This document shows, piece after piece, positions 10,046 to 20,800 of a stretch of 64,000 nt of DNA. The notes under the pieces were generated by a model, which saw only the letters and a list, made by a program, of their open reading frames with translations, made no database searches and was not told the DNA's origin. The position numbers were made by a program, and so were the translations under genes. The stretch lies in contig OX442314.1 of NCBI GenBank assembly GCA_949358305.1, positions 58,723,369 through 58,787,368 on the forward strand, read 5' to 3'. How positions within the stretch are numbered: the stretch's first letter is position 1; each line of letters begins with the position of its first letter. The DNA comes from Strigamia acuminata (taxonomy: Eukaryota; Arthropoda; Chilopoda; Geophilomorpha; Linotaeniidae).

Positions 10046-10315
10046 TTTTTCGCGCAAAAACTTTTTTACACTAACATGGCGATCAATTGTTAAACTCTTA
10101 ATTCCTACTTTATTTGCATGCAGATGTTTGATCCCTCTTTTTAATGCTTCTAATTACATTGCGTTTGAACTTGTCATCTCATTGCACTAATCAGAAATTT
10201 GAATTATTATATAATTTTGTTTTCACAGTGATTGCTTACTTGCACAAGCTGTGTAGACACAATTTGTGGATTTTTCAAGTAAGAAATTATGATCAGAAGT
10301 GTTAAATTTCATACC
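10046..10315 (-). pseudogene. Transposase-like pseudogene, 5' exons
   Basis: This continues the gene split by the DIRS element. The minus-strand exon next to the insertion reads NEMTSSNAM, then a stop, then LEALKRGIKHLHANK and LTIDRHVSVKKFLRE, ending at the element boundary. The family consensus has a Glu codon after the Met, so the TAA near 10,160 looks like a single-base nonsense change (GAA to TAA). A short upstream exon (about 10,255-10,285) gives NPQIVSTQLVQ and joins through a GT-AG intron of about 60 bp. An adjoining piece ends VSVDGQ near 10,316, where the family has a conserved GDG-x-CDSPG block that is lost here. The gene was therefore already damaged or has decayed. Confidence 0.6.
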
Positions 10316-11072
10316 TGTCCATCAACACTTACATCTTTTTGCATTGGTCTTTTGTAGAGCTTACTACGTGGCACAGTTGCAGTTATTATTCTAGGGCAAT
10401 AACGTTCCTTTGGAGATGGTAGCAAGTATAGTTTCCTTCCATTGCTGCGTGCATATCTCATATCCACTTGCATCTCGCAAGGCAGAAAAAAGTACGAATA
10501 CCTCTTTTTGAGAATCTTCAGGTGTCATGTCAAAAGATGCTACCAGCTTCTTGTCTCCTAAAACAGCCATTAGCAATGTGCACTTTTCTTCTGATCGCAG
10601 CATAAATTTTTGTTCATCAAAACAAACTAACTGAACCGTTCAGTCCAGAGTCGAATTCATTGTTGAAACCAAAATCACACAGCTTATCCAAATCTCCAAT
10701 GCCCTCAGAGCCAAAATCAATCATGTCTGTAGTGTTGAAACTGATCTCATCTTTTGAAACAATATCAGAACCAAAATCTAACATGCTGTCCAAATCTGAA
10801 TTAACCCTTAAGTCGAAATCGTCATTAGAACTAGTAGTATCCAACCCGATCAAGCTTTTAAAACAGATATCTCCACCTGAAGCTATATCAATGGATGCCA
10901 ATAATTTGTCCCATGTGTGTGCATGAATCAAACCTGTTGCATCTTTACTAACTGTCTCAGCTGTTATGCCTGAATCGCTTTCACAGCTGTAACAGGTACT
11001 TGCTCCAGCCATAGATGCTCTGTTCTTGGTGCTTCTGCAAGCAATAACCATAGCCTTACTGACCTTAACCAT
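10316..11072 (-). pseudogene. Unrecognised coding-like pieces upstream of the transposase relic
   Basis: Two minus-strand readings are present. The one at 10391-10603 (MLRSEEKCTLLMAVLGDKKL...) has a WKETILATISKG segment and continues toward the transposase pieces through RYCPRIITATVPRSKLYKR. The one at 10617-11072 is Ser/Asp-rich and low in complexity, with repeated FDFGS/DLDS-type units. They may be the N-terminal part of the same transposon or an unrelated gene. No domain is recognised and no splice chain was established. Confidence 0.3.
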
Positions 11073-12045
11073 TTTGATTAGATCGATAGTGGCGCTTGTA
11101 ATCCCAACTAATTCACAGTCTCATTCATTTTCTTCGTATTCCATACCGTATGCTAGTAGCCTATTCGACCATGTGTGGATGTGAATCAAACTAGTTGACA
11201 ACAACAACAACAACTTGGTCTGGATTCCCCAAATCTTTAGGGCTATCCACTAATCCAGTACAACCTAGTGATATGTCGCTTTGGCAGGTTTGCCGCTGCA
11301 ATCACCTCGTCAGCCCCACTGGACCCCAATTTAGTGCCAATAGTTAGCTCCAGAACTTCTTTCGTGTCAACTGTATTTGTCTCAGCTGCCCTTTTTGACT
11401 CGGTGCCACTGAGTGAAAACCATACTCATGACTTCATTTACCTCATACACCCTAAAGCCCAAACACAATATCAGAAATCCCACAACTGCTAGCCCACCTA
11501 TGAGCATTGAGCTTAGTATTGTACAGTCTTTCCGATCCTTCTCTAAACCTGATGGAGTGTTGAACGTGAAACCAACTGAACTGTCTGGTTCAGAGCCAAA
11601 TACCTGCACCCCACCATTCCCAACTTGTTTTAATTTGAAACCAACCGAACCAATTTGTTCAGAGTCAAATTCTTTACCTCCATATCTGGCTGAGTCACCG
11701 GAACCAACTGAGTTAATCTCAGAGTCGAACCCAACGCTAATGTCCACTAAACCATTCCCACAATACTGCGTGGCTGGTCTTCGGACTGATCTCGATGCGT
11801 CTGGTTTCTTCAAAGGGCTGTTACAAGAATGGCTGGAGCTGTGTTTGGCAGAAGATCCTGGTCTTTTATTTCAGGAACGCACTTCGTGTTTAGGGAAGGG
11901 CCCTCCTGATTGGGCCAGATCGATCCTGACCAATCGGTGTGGATATGGCCAGTGTCCATTGGTGGTTGCAATTGGCAACTTCCGTCATCGTGCAGTGTGT
12001 TCGCAGCAGCAATGCCACACATGTAACTTTAAATCCACATTATAA
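11073..12045. other. Coding-like but unassigned region
   Basis: Both strands are open over part of this interval. The minus reading 11382-11813 has a Gly/Ser/Phe/Asp/Glu-rich part with repeated GF..S/FDSE units and one hydrophobic segment near its end (about residues 102-123: ILSSMLIGGLAVVGFLILCL). It could be a membrane-anchored peptide, but the composition resembles the acidic repeats at 10,617-11,072, suggesting an old duplication. The plus reading 11413-12045 is probably its shadow. There are also short GTT/CAA-type runs near 11,200. No function is proposed. Confidence 0.25.
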
Positions 12046-12047
12046 AA

Positions 12048-12088
12048 AATTTCTTGCACTAAAATTCTAGCATATGTGGCAGGCTTAT
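12048..12088. repeat. 41-bp direct repeat, copy 1
   Basis: This segment (ttcttgcactaaaattctag...ggcttat) recurs at 14,239-14,279 with one difference. The second copy lies inside the coiled-coil exon of the unrecognised multi-exon gene. The first copy is therefore probably a detached piece of that exon. Confidence 0.75.
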
Positions 12089-12419
12089 CACTGCATGAAA
12101 TTGGAACTTTCCATGTTGTGAATGCCCAGAAAAGTTTTTGGAAAGCCCACCTTTAACGATTATTAAAGTTGACTTTACTTGTTGTGCTAAAGTTGACTAT
12201 ACTACAAGTACAACAAACTTTCCTATAAAAAGCCTGCATTTACAAGTACAACTTTCCTGAGTTAGAAATCATCTTTACAGTTTATGTAAAGTTAATGGTT
12301 AGAATGTCTTTACTAGAGAAAATAAAGTATAGCTTTTATAGCTTTACAATTACTTTAATAGATTAAATTCAAATTCAAATTAAATTAAAATAATTATTTG
12401 AAAAGTTTAAAAATTTATT

Positions 12420-13145
12420 TTATACTTCAAAAGATTATTACAAATAAAAAATAAATTTCTTACAAATAAAAAGTGAAATTGTCACTTAAAAAATAAAATT
12501 TTCACAAATGAAAAGTGAAATTGTCACATAAGAAATAAAATTGTCACATAAGAAATAAAATTGTCACATAAGAAATAAAATTGTCACATAAGAAATAAAA
12601 TTGTCACATAAGAAATAAAATTGTCACATAAGAAATAAAATTGTCACATAAGAAATAAAATTGTCACATAAGAAATAAAATTGTCACATAAGAAATAAAA
12701 TTGTCACAAATGAAAAGTGAAATTGTCACAAATGAAAAGTGAAATTGTCACAAATGAAAAGTGAAATTGTCACAAATGAAAAGTGAAATTGTCACAAATG
12801 AAAAGTGAAATTGTCACAAATGAAAAGTGAAATTGTCACAAATGAAAAGTGAAATTGTCACAAATGAAAAGTGAAATTGTCACAAATGAAAAGTGAAATT
12901 GTCACAAATGAAAAGTGAAATTGTCACAAATGAAAAGTGAAATTGTCACAAATGAAAAGTGAAATTGTCACAAATGAAAAGTGAAATTGTCACAAATGAA
13001 AAGTGAAATTGTCACAAATGAAAAGTGAAATTGTCACAAATGAAAAGTGAAATTGTCACATAAAAAATACAATTCTCACAAATAAAAAATAAAACTCTCA
13101 CAAATAAAAAATAAATAAATAAATAAATAAAAATTATTACTATTA
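12420..13145. repeat. Minisatellite, 20-bp then 22-bp units
   Basis: A 20-bp unit (gtcacataagaaataaaatt) runs in almost perfect tandem from about 12,490 to 12,705. It gives way to a 22-bp unit (gtcacaaatgaaaagtgaaa plus tt) from about 12,706 to 13,060, around sixteen copies. Degenerate units flank both sides, ending in an aaat/aataaa run and a short (tta)n tract near 13,140. Units share the gtcaca core, so both arrays come from one ancestor unit. There are no unique spacers, so it is not a CRISPR. Confidence 0.95.
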
Positions 13146-13260
13146 TTATTATTAATTCTCACAAATAAAGTTAAAAAAATCGAAAAGTTAGAAGAAATTC
13201 AGGTATCAATATTTTGTTAATAATTTTTCTAAGTTAAAAGTTAGTAAAGAAATTAGCAAA

Positions 13261-14285
13261 TCATTTTTTTGCGTACACCCACAGAGGCAAATCTTTTGGC
13301 ATTTTCTTGTCACTTGTACTTCCTTCAACTCGTTTCACTAGTAAACGTTTTTGTTGATCTGTGTCAGCCTTCATTGCTGTCTTGTCTAAGTAGTTGACAA
13401 GCTTATTGAAGGTGTTTGATCGATTCGTATATACTTTCTTCTTGAATTGTTTGAACTCCGGGCAGCTAGTATCAGTTTCTTCTGAACTCATGGTGTCTTT
13501 TGTTAATCCTTTTACATAGGATGCCTTCTTTTCCTTACTCCAGTGTGGTATATTGAGTAGTGCATTTGTTCGTCGCCGTAATTCTAATATGAAAATTGGG
13601 ATAATTAGATAAATTAAATATTTGTTTTAAATGTGATATAATTACTGGTTTTTTTTCCTCTCTCTGAATTTTTGTTTAAAGCTGTGATGAGTCTTGCCAC
13701 TTGCATTCACTTGGCGGCAAGCTGTTTCTGTCTGTGTCTTAAAATAGCGTTTCAAGGAATCTGTAAAAAATTTGCATAAGTGGCATAAACAGTTTAATGT
13801 GGAAAGGATGTAACTCACCTTCTAATTTTCTTTTGATGCCTTGATCATTTGGTAAACTATCTAAAACATATCCTCGTATCTGGTCTGATATTTGTTGGTT
13901 TTCTACTGATGTATGTCTGAAGACAAGAGTTGTTTATTTAGATAAAAATGTAGTTTAATGCAATATACGTCCTTGAGACCACTCCCAACAGTCCATTCCT
14001 TATCTTATCACACGTTTTGTACGCTGCATGTACAAGATTCTGCTCCAAAAAAACCACATTATTAATATTTATTGAATAATTTGTTTACTTTATGTTATCT
14101 GTTGCTTACCATTACTTTCTTCTTTGATTTTCTATCATCTTCTGAGTTTTCATTGTCAAAATTCTCTTGCTTCTTTAATTCTTTAACATCTTCCTTTAAG
14201 CAGTCCAATTTTCTGGAATTCTCCTTTAATTGTGCAAGAATTTCTTGCACTAAAATTCGAGCATATGTGGCAGGCTTATGTCTTT
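13261..14285 (-). CDS. Unrecognised multi-exon gene with coiled-coil region
   Basis: Five exon-like pieces on the minus strand each have plausible GT-AG borders. The first is about 14113-14283 (ILVQEILAQLKENSRKLDCL and on, a Lys/Glu-rich likely coiled coil ending before gtaagc). The others are about 13975-14030 (NLVHAAYKTCDKIRNGLLGV), about 13819-13922 (QQISDQIRGYVLDSLPNDQG), about 13670-13760 (DSLKRYFKTQTETACRQVNA) and the last from about 13584 to the stop at 13261 (ELRRRTNALLNIPHWSKEKK ... LPLWVYAKK). The last exon is hydrophilic, Lys-rich and Cys-poor. I do not recognise the family. It may be a multi-copy gene or a transposon passenger, since the surroundings are all mobile DNA. Exon borders and the 5' start are inferred. 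The donor of the fourth piece is unclear. Confidence 0.5.
14239..14279. repeat. 41-bp direct repeat, copy 2
   Basis: Matches 12,048-12,088 with one difference (a/t to g near the middle). It forms the start of the coiled-coil exon of the gene at 13,261-14,285. Confidence 0.75.
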
Positions 14286-14304
14286 AAAGCTTGCACATGT
14301 GTAA

Positions 14305-15445
14305 GTCATGAGTGTTTATCAGCATGAATAATGAAGGATGCAACTTTTTCATCATTACAAGTTGATGGAAATTTTGTTCCTTCAGAATTTGTCATTACCA
14401 CGTTTACTAATTTATGTTTTATATTGCTTTCTGCAATAACTTTATAAAAATTGACATTGAATGTCACTTCACATAATTTGACATACAGTAGTCTGAAAAT
14501 AATTGTGTTGCCACCTTTAAATGATGGAAATCAGTGTCAGATTTATAGGCTTTGAAAAACATGAATAGCTGCGTATTTGATGTAAGAGTATCAGTTTTTT
14601 GTAGGAAACTATTACAGCAAACATCACATTCATGCCTCGAAAATAAACGTTTGTCAAAAGCAAAATCTGCATCCGTCCCCAATTCAGTGTTTGATGGTAA
14701 GGCGTTTGGAGTTTCAATTGGTAAACTGCTCCTTGCCGTGGATAATTTGTCAATTTGGCAGAGAAGATGATCGGAGTCAACTTCACAATTTGAACTTGTA
14801 TTTGGCTTCAACAAAGCATTTAATCCTGCTTGTGTGAACTGTGGTTTAAATTGGGCTGTTGTTGGATTATCGTTGCATCCGCCCTTACGCCTAATGACAC
14901 CAAAAACATTTTCTACTCTATCTTGATTAAGACGACGAGTGTAGAGTGATGATAAACTTGGTGTCAATTCTTCCCACAAACGCAGTAAAGCAGAGATGGA
15001 AACGATCCATACATGTTACTACTTTGTCTGAATTCATTTTATACACTATAATTGTTTGAAGCCATAACAGAGTATTTTTTAAAAATGTAATTTCATCCGT
15101 TTGATTTTTTAAAGACTCTCCCATTTGCTTGTCTTCAGTGCTAGTACTGCTATTGAAAATGTCAAACAGTTTGTTAAACATTTCTAAAAATTGAGCTGTG
15201 TGGGTATTATTTGCATCCAGTTGACCCAATGTGACGTATGTCATCATTGCAGATGACAGTGTGGCTAATTACTTGAGCTGCTGGTTTGACTTTCATTTTA
15301 TAAAATGGTGGTGGCTCGATGTGTTTCTGAGTTAACTTTAGTGCCATTTGCACAGGTAAACTCTGATCATACGAAAAAAAGGACTTCAAATGGTTCCATG
15401 ATGCCGTCTTATTTCCATCAAAAAATATATTATTTCCTGAGAATA
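14305..15445 (-). pseudogene. P-element-like (THAP9-like) transposase relic
   Basis: Minus-strand pieces in several frames follow the order of P-element/THAP9 transposases. They are NKTASWNHLKSFFSYDQSL and KLTQKHIEPPPFYKMKVKPA (about 15,280-15,440), then MTYVTLGQLDANNTHTAQFL (about 15,160-15,245), an intervening segment with FNKLFDIFN, and LYTRRLNQDRVENVFGVIRR followed by KGGCNDNPTTAQF (about 14,860-14,950). The tail is a Cys-containing segment (HECDVCCNSF), with a final piece near 14,305-14,460. The LNQD-x-x-EN-x-FG-x-IR-x-x-GG-x-NDNP block is the family signature. It contains frameshifts near 15,240 and 15,000, and the N-terminal THAP domain and first catalytic part are absent, so it is inactive. 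It lies just upstream of the gene at 13,261-14,285. Confidence 0.85.
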
Positions 15446-16764
15446 CATTTCGTACATTTTTAAATCATAAAAACAGAAAATGTTCTGATTGTTGTGTGTG
15501 AAATATGGCATCGCAGGGGAGACTTTAAGCTGTTATAAATGTTCTTGTTTGTTCTTCAGAATAATTGTTTGGAGGATATTCAATTCCCTACAGATTAAAA
15601 AAGCTTGTCTTAAATATAGTTACCTTTTTTAAAAAAAACAAAAAAACAAAAAAAAAATTACCAAAGAGTTTATTTCCGGATATGTCTCACTATGTTTGTC
15701 CTCCATTTGGCAATATAGCCAAACTAACTGAAATATAAATAAAATTAAAACGAATTGACACAAAATATTTCTTAATTTTTAACAAAGGTCGTTTCGTTGA
15801 TCTTTTTCTCGGATACTTTCCTGCTTGAACCTCGGTCTTAATTTTTTTATGACAAAATTTGTTCGCCTTCGTAGGTGTTACAAAATTTTTCATTTTTGCT
15901 AGTTTGTAGCAGCGATCACAATTTGTCCAAAAGCATGAGTCGATTTCACTACGCAGCGCCGACCATGGAACAAATTATACAGATTACTGGCAGTAACTGC
16001 ATCGGAGGACTGATCCTTCTAGGCTACCATACATAGATGTAATAAAGCATAAAGATTCGTTCTGTCGAGAACGATGCCCATGATTCACGTCTGTAAACCC
16101 CCTAGCCACGAAACAGACAAAGGACTGATGGGATGCGAAAACTCCGGTCGGAAAAATCACTCATGAATCGTACGTATAATTTCCTCAGATGTGTAAGCAC
16201 GAGTTGTTTTTATCGTGTTGTGTGTGTTAATTTGAATTTGAGTCGTTCCCACTGAACTTTTACTCCAATTTTTATTGGCTTTATTCCTTCTTTATCACCC
16301 CACTTCCGTTAGCGCCGTTTGTTTCTGCCATTTATCTTCAAAATCCTTTCGCATCGAATTCATTTGCTTATAATTATATGTTTATTAGGTTCGTAGTGAT
16401 ATAGTGATATCATTACGGTGTTAAAATGTTATTTTCTATCCTAGATTGCTCAACTCGCCATTTGCAGGCGGATTACGCGAACGATTGCTGCAATTTATTC
16501 AAAGTCGTTGAAACGACAGCGATAAAAATATCCCGCATCCATTCGAGTAAGTTACTAAGTTTATCGATCTTTTTATCGTTTAATTTTCCATTCAAACATT
16601 GGGGGCAGCAAATCCAACTCTCTACCTCCTCGTGGTTGCCCCTGGACCACTAGACTCGTTCCAGTTGGTACTAGATGAGAGCTCTGGTGTTTGATATTTC
16701 TGTGCTGGTTTTTAATTCTTACAAACCAGTGTGTACAATATGGTTCTGTTAGTCTGCATTCCAT
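15446..16764. other. Intergenic, no recognisable gene
   Basis: AT-rich sequence with an A/aaac run near 15,630-15,660. No domain is recognised on either strand. The right end (about 16,730-16,768) belongs to the duplicated target sequence of gypsy-1. Confidence 0.5.
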
Positions 16765-16768
16765 AAAT
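16765..16768. repeat. gypsy-1 target-site duplication (AAAT), left
   Basis: AAAT directly precedes the 5' LTR and directly follows the 3' LTR (27409-27412). A nearby copy of the target (tgcattccataaatgagtg, about 27,460-27,480) shows the uninterrupted form with a single AAAT. Confidence 0.9.
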
Positions 16769-17764
16769 TGTTGTGACCCGACTGGACCGGGGTCAACGAA
16801 GAGTTTCTCTCGTGACCTCGTTTCGGGTGTAAGGGGAGCCGCAAGCGCGTCTCCCTTCCCTCAGTGCATTGACATCTAGTCAATGGACAGGCGTCTGCCC
16901 TGAGGGAGTGGGGATGGCTCGTCCACCCCACCATTGGGTGATTCTGGTCACCTGTCAACCCCGCTTTGTGCAAAGGAATGTGCCTTGCACTGAGCGGGCA
17001 GAACCAACACAACCATCAAACAAGAAACACACGAGAAATCTACCGTCCTACCGATCAGGCCTAAGTCAAGCACTAGGAGTGACCAGGGACAAAGGATATA
17101 TTCTTCGTGAGTACATTTGATTCGTGTTAACCTCCGCAGAGTAACCTGCGTGATAAGATTACCGCGCTGTTTTAGCACACCCGCTAGAAACAGCAAACAC
17201 CACTCCAGTTTAGCGAGTTGTGCAGACAAACGGTCGCACAAGCCTAAACTGCAGTAAAACCACGACGAGCGTTCCCGCCGCTGTGTGATCGCCGGGAGCC
17301 AGAAGAGTCCGCCGCTGTGTGATCGCCGGACACCTACAAAAAACCCTAAACCTAGACAACAGACCAGAAGTAAGACCTTTTAGGCATTCACTCGCGCCCG
17401 ACCAGCGTGAGCCCGAAGGACCGAACAAGAAACGTGAGACGAGGACGCCATTCATTGCCACGCCGGCCCAAGACGACACCACGTTACCACGCGGACGCCA
17501 TCTTGGATCCAGAGCGTCAACAAAGGACGACCTCGACCAGTTTCCCGACAACTTCACACATCCCCAACCTTTTACCTTTATTCCCTTACATATTTTATTC
17601 CTTTTACCTGTAAATTCCCATATAATAAATACATTTATTATATTTACCATTTTACATTGTTTGCCGTTTCACATTATTTGGGTAACCGCTTGAGTAAAGC
17701 GGTATTGCGAGATTAGAGAGTGACTCATACCACGAGTTAGCGACAGTTAGAGTTGAGCGCGACA
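16769..17764 (+). repeat. gypsy-1 5' LTR
   Basis: 996 bp, beginning tgttgtgacccg and ending gcgcgaca. It contains a direct repeat (cgccgctgtgtgatcgccgg) at about 17,278 and 17,311 and an AATAAA at 17,624-17,629. The short open readings inside it recur exactly in the other LTR simply because the sequence is duplicated. They are not genes. Confidence 0.96.
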
Positions 17765-17766
17765 CG

Positions 17767-17784
17767 TGGGGGCCTGTCCGGGAT
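17767..17784 (+). promoter_or_regulatory. gypsy-1 primer-binding site, tRNA-Pro-like
   Basis: TGGGGGCCTGTCCGGGAT lies two bases (CG) after the LTR. It matches 16 of 18 bases of the tRNA-Pro primer site used by murine leukaemia virus-type elements, with the two central bases exchanged. It would prime minus-strand DNA synthesis. Confidence 0.8.
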
Positions 17785-17833
17785 CGATTTAAACGACTCG
17801 AATAGAACTTGAGATCATTTTTCATACCCAAAA

Positions 17834-20800
17834 ATGGCAGATAATACCCGAGTAACAGATTCCGACTCCGACGCAAACAAGAGAGCCGGCAGTCGTAAAG
17901 GCGCCGACTATCACTTGCGATCTGGAGGTCCCTTACCCAAAGCCTCAGCGCACGAAGCGAGGCAAAAACGGCGTAAGCCTAAACCCGATCGTAGAAGCGC
18001 ATCAGAGGCATCGCACCCGTCTTGCGCCGAGACGAGGCAGCGATTGGACGAGACAGAGCGGGGTGAAGAGCAATCTCACTCCAAACTGCCGCGTTCTAAC
18101 CGTGACGGCGAGACGAGCGGAAACGAGGTTTTATCCCGTAACCAATCGCCTCGTCTAACGCACGACACCGAGGTGGGCAGTCCGAAAGCAGCGTCTCCGA
18201 TACAAAAGACGGCCTCAAATACGACCGCTAATTCGGCACTAAACACGCCAGTTACGCACAGTCGACCAGCCTCGGTAGTGTCTGAAGGGCACAAGTCCAA
18301 CTCGTCCTCTGTCAAGCGTGTTTCGAGCCAGCCTTACAGCGTCTCGGGCACCTTGATTGATGCGATGCAATTGGCACAAGCGGAGGGAGTGAGATACACC
18401 CTTCCGACGGGGAAGATTACAGTGTACGAAACGTTACAAATCGTACGTGCAGCTTTAAAAGCGCACAGTGTATCCCCACAAATCACCATTGTTGAAGGTG
18501 CACACGCTCAACAATTGGTTGATTCCGCTCAATTTGAAGCGGATGCAGAGAACGAGGCTCGACAAGCCATTCGCGAGAGACGGAGGAAGCTGGCGGAAAG
18601 AGAAGCGCAAGCTCTCGAGTACGGCAGAACCCAGCCCAATCCGACGACTCCCGAGGAGGTAGAAATAGTTGACCGAGCCCTGAGAGCACATCGATATGCT
18701 TTCCACTCGCAACAAGAAGCAGAACGAGCATTTATGGCCAGATTGCGACGAGATGACCCGAAATCCGTTCGCAAACCAGAGGTCAGTTCATCCGAGCTGT
18801 CCGACGAGAGCCTAGAGGGAGACCCAAAGCGCACGCCGAAGGCCAAACCCAAACCCCAGCCGGAGAGGGCGACACCAGCTACTCCGAGCAAGAGAGATGC
18901 GTCGGCCAGAGAACAACAAACTCGGCCCCGCATGAAAGCTCTCGATTCAGCCACAAATAATGCGATAACACGGTTAATCAACGCTAATAATGCTAGGCGA
19001 AATGAAGAGCAAGCTCTCACAAGCCAACAGCAAGATAATCCGCAAGGGACTGAGTGGCAACAACCAGTACCCATCCTTAAAGACGACGAGTCGTCAAGGA
19101 GACAATCGCATGATCGCACCTCTTCGCGAGGAGAAGGCAAACGCGACGAAAGACCGAAATATTATCGCTACGGAAATAGTGATTCGTCGTCAGATGGGCT
19201 GGAGTCAAATGCACCCAGTCATCACGATTCGGAGAGAGGTTCCGGAGAAAGACGAAGGGAAAGAGAGCGCGATGAACGCAGGGAAAGGGAACGTGACGAC
19301 CGTCGTAGGGGCCGGAAAGAGTCAAACTCTTCACGGCGCAACCCGCCACGCCACTCACCGTCTCCTGACCCCAGCTCCGACCCCTCATCCAACGACGACA
19401 GACGAAAGGAAAAATCAAGTAATCGCCGGAAGAGATCCAACTCTCCGCGCGATAGAGAGAAACGACGTCGATCGGAAAATAGCGACCACCGACGGGAGGA
19501 GTTTCAGGACCTTCCCCGACAAAGCGCGTTTACCGATTCGACGGGTCGGCAGTATACGATGGGAGAGCTTGGAAGAGCCCTACTCGGCTCGTTGAAGGCC
19601 GAGGGAATCGATCTGAGCAAACGAAACGATCGTAATCGTAGCACTGGCGACCGCGTAAAGAAAAAATACGCTGTCTCCCGACGTGACACCATGAGTGTTA
19701 CCGGGAATATTAGGTGGCAATTTTATATTCAGAACCGTTTCGACGGGTCATGGAAAGCGGGAGATCGCTTCCTTGACGAAGTAATTCGAATTAAGACTGC
19801 CACTAAAGCCACCGTAGGAGACATGCTCACCCACGGTATTGTCGAGCTAATGACAGGCTCGGCACGTGAGTGGTACCAAGGATTGAAAGGCGTCAATTGG
19901 GACGACTTTTTAATGAGATTCGACCTACGCTACGGCGAGACACCCGAAGAGGTGAGCCGAAAGATGCGAGGTCTTCGCCAGATGCCTGGTGAAACCATAA
20001 TGGATTACGACATTCGCGCCAGATTGTTGTTCGAAAAGGCCCCGATGGAATTTCATGCCACGGGATTCAACCTTTTCTTTCTCGGCGGTTTGTCGGAGTA
20101 CTCGCAACGGGTGCTACTTGAAGAAAGGGCACCGACAGGAGGCAGCTACGAGGAGATGAGCGCCTTCCTGTTCGAGAACACGATAGATATCGAGAAGAGA
20201 TATTATTCCGCTTTACCAGAAGCGGAGAAAGCAGCAACCGCTAAACGTCTCAAGTTGAGTGCGGAAAGATATGGGGCGACAGATAAAATTATGCGCCCTA
20301 CTGAATATCTTAGCGGTATAATGGAGCTGGCAGAAGCTAGCGTTGGTTTACAAATAAAAAATAAACTGACATCCACGCTGCCTTCCAACCCTTTGGCCGC
20401 CCCTAAAAAGGCACCGACAGCGTCAGCCATGCAAGCGACACTGGAGGAGGTCAAGGAGGGGGAGGAAGCCGGACAAGATGCCGGAAAATCAGACGAAAAA
20501 GAAGAAAAAGACGATTATTCGACGGACGAAGAAATACGAAGCTATCGCGATACCTTATCAACGGGTTGCGATGAGGAAGGACCGCTAGTACATCTCATCC
20601 ATCGAGATAGAGCGGTAGAAGAATTTCGCGCCAGGTTAAAACCAAATGCCGGCCGAATTCCGAAGTATTTTCGAAAGAATTACACGCCACCGTCGAAGGC
20701 AGACCCTGAAAAGAAAAAATCGACTGAAGCCCCAAGAGACAAATCAAATATTCGTTGTTTCAAGTGTAACCAACCGGGTCACTATTCCAATGAGTGCCCA

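Noticed and set aside
11413-12045. 210-codon plus-strand protein
   Set aside because: It overlaps an open minus-strand reading, has no domain, and its length is explained by the repeated acidic Ser/Asp-type codons on the other strand.
12480-13065. CRISPR-like regular repeats
   Set aside because: Units are head-to-tail without unique spacers, in a eukaryotic context. It is a minisatellite.
16769-17764. Several open readings of 60-146 codons inside the gypsy-1 LTRs
   Set aside because: They occur identically in both LTRs because the LTRs are duplicates, overlap each other on both strands and show no domain.
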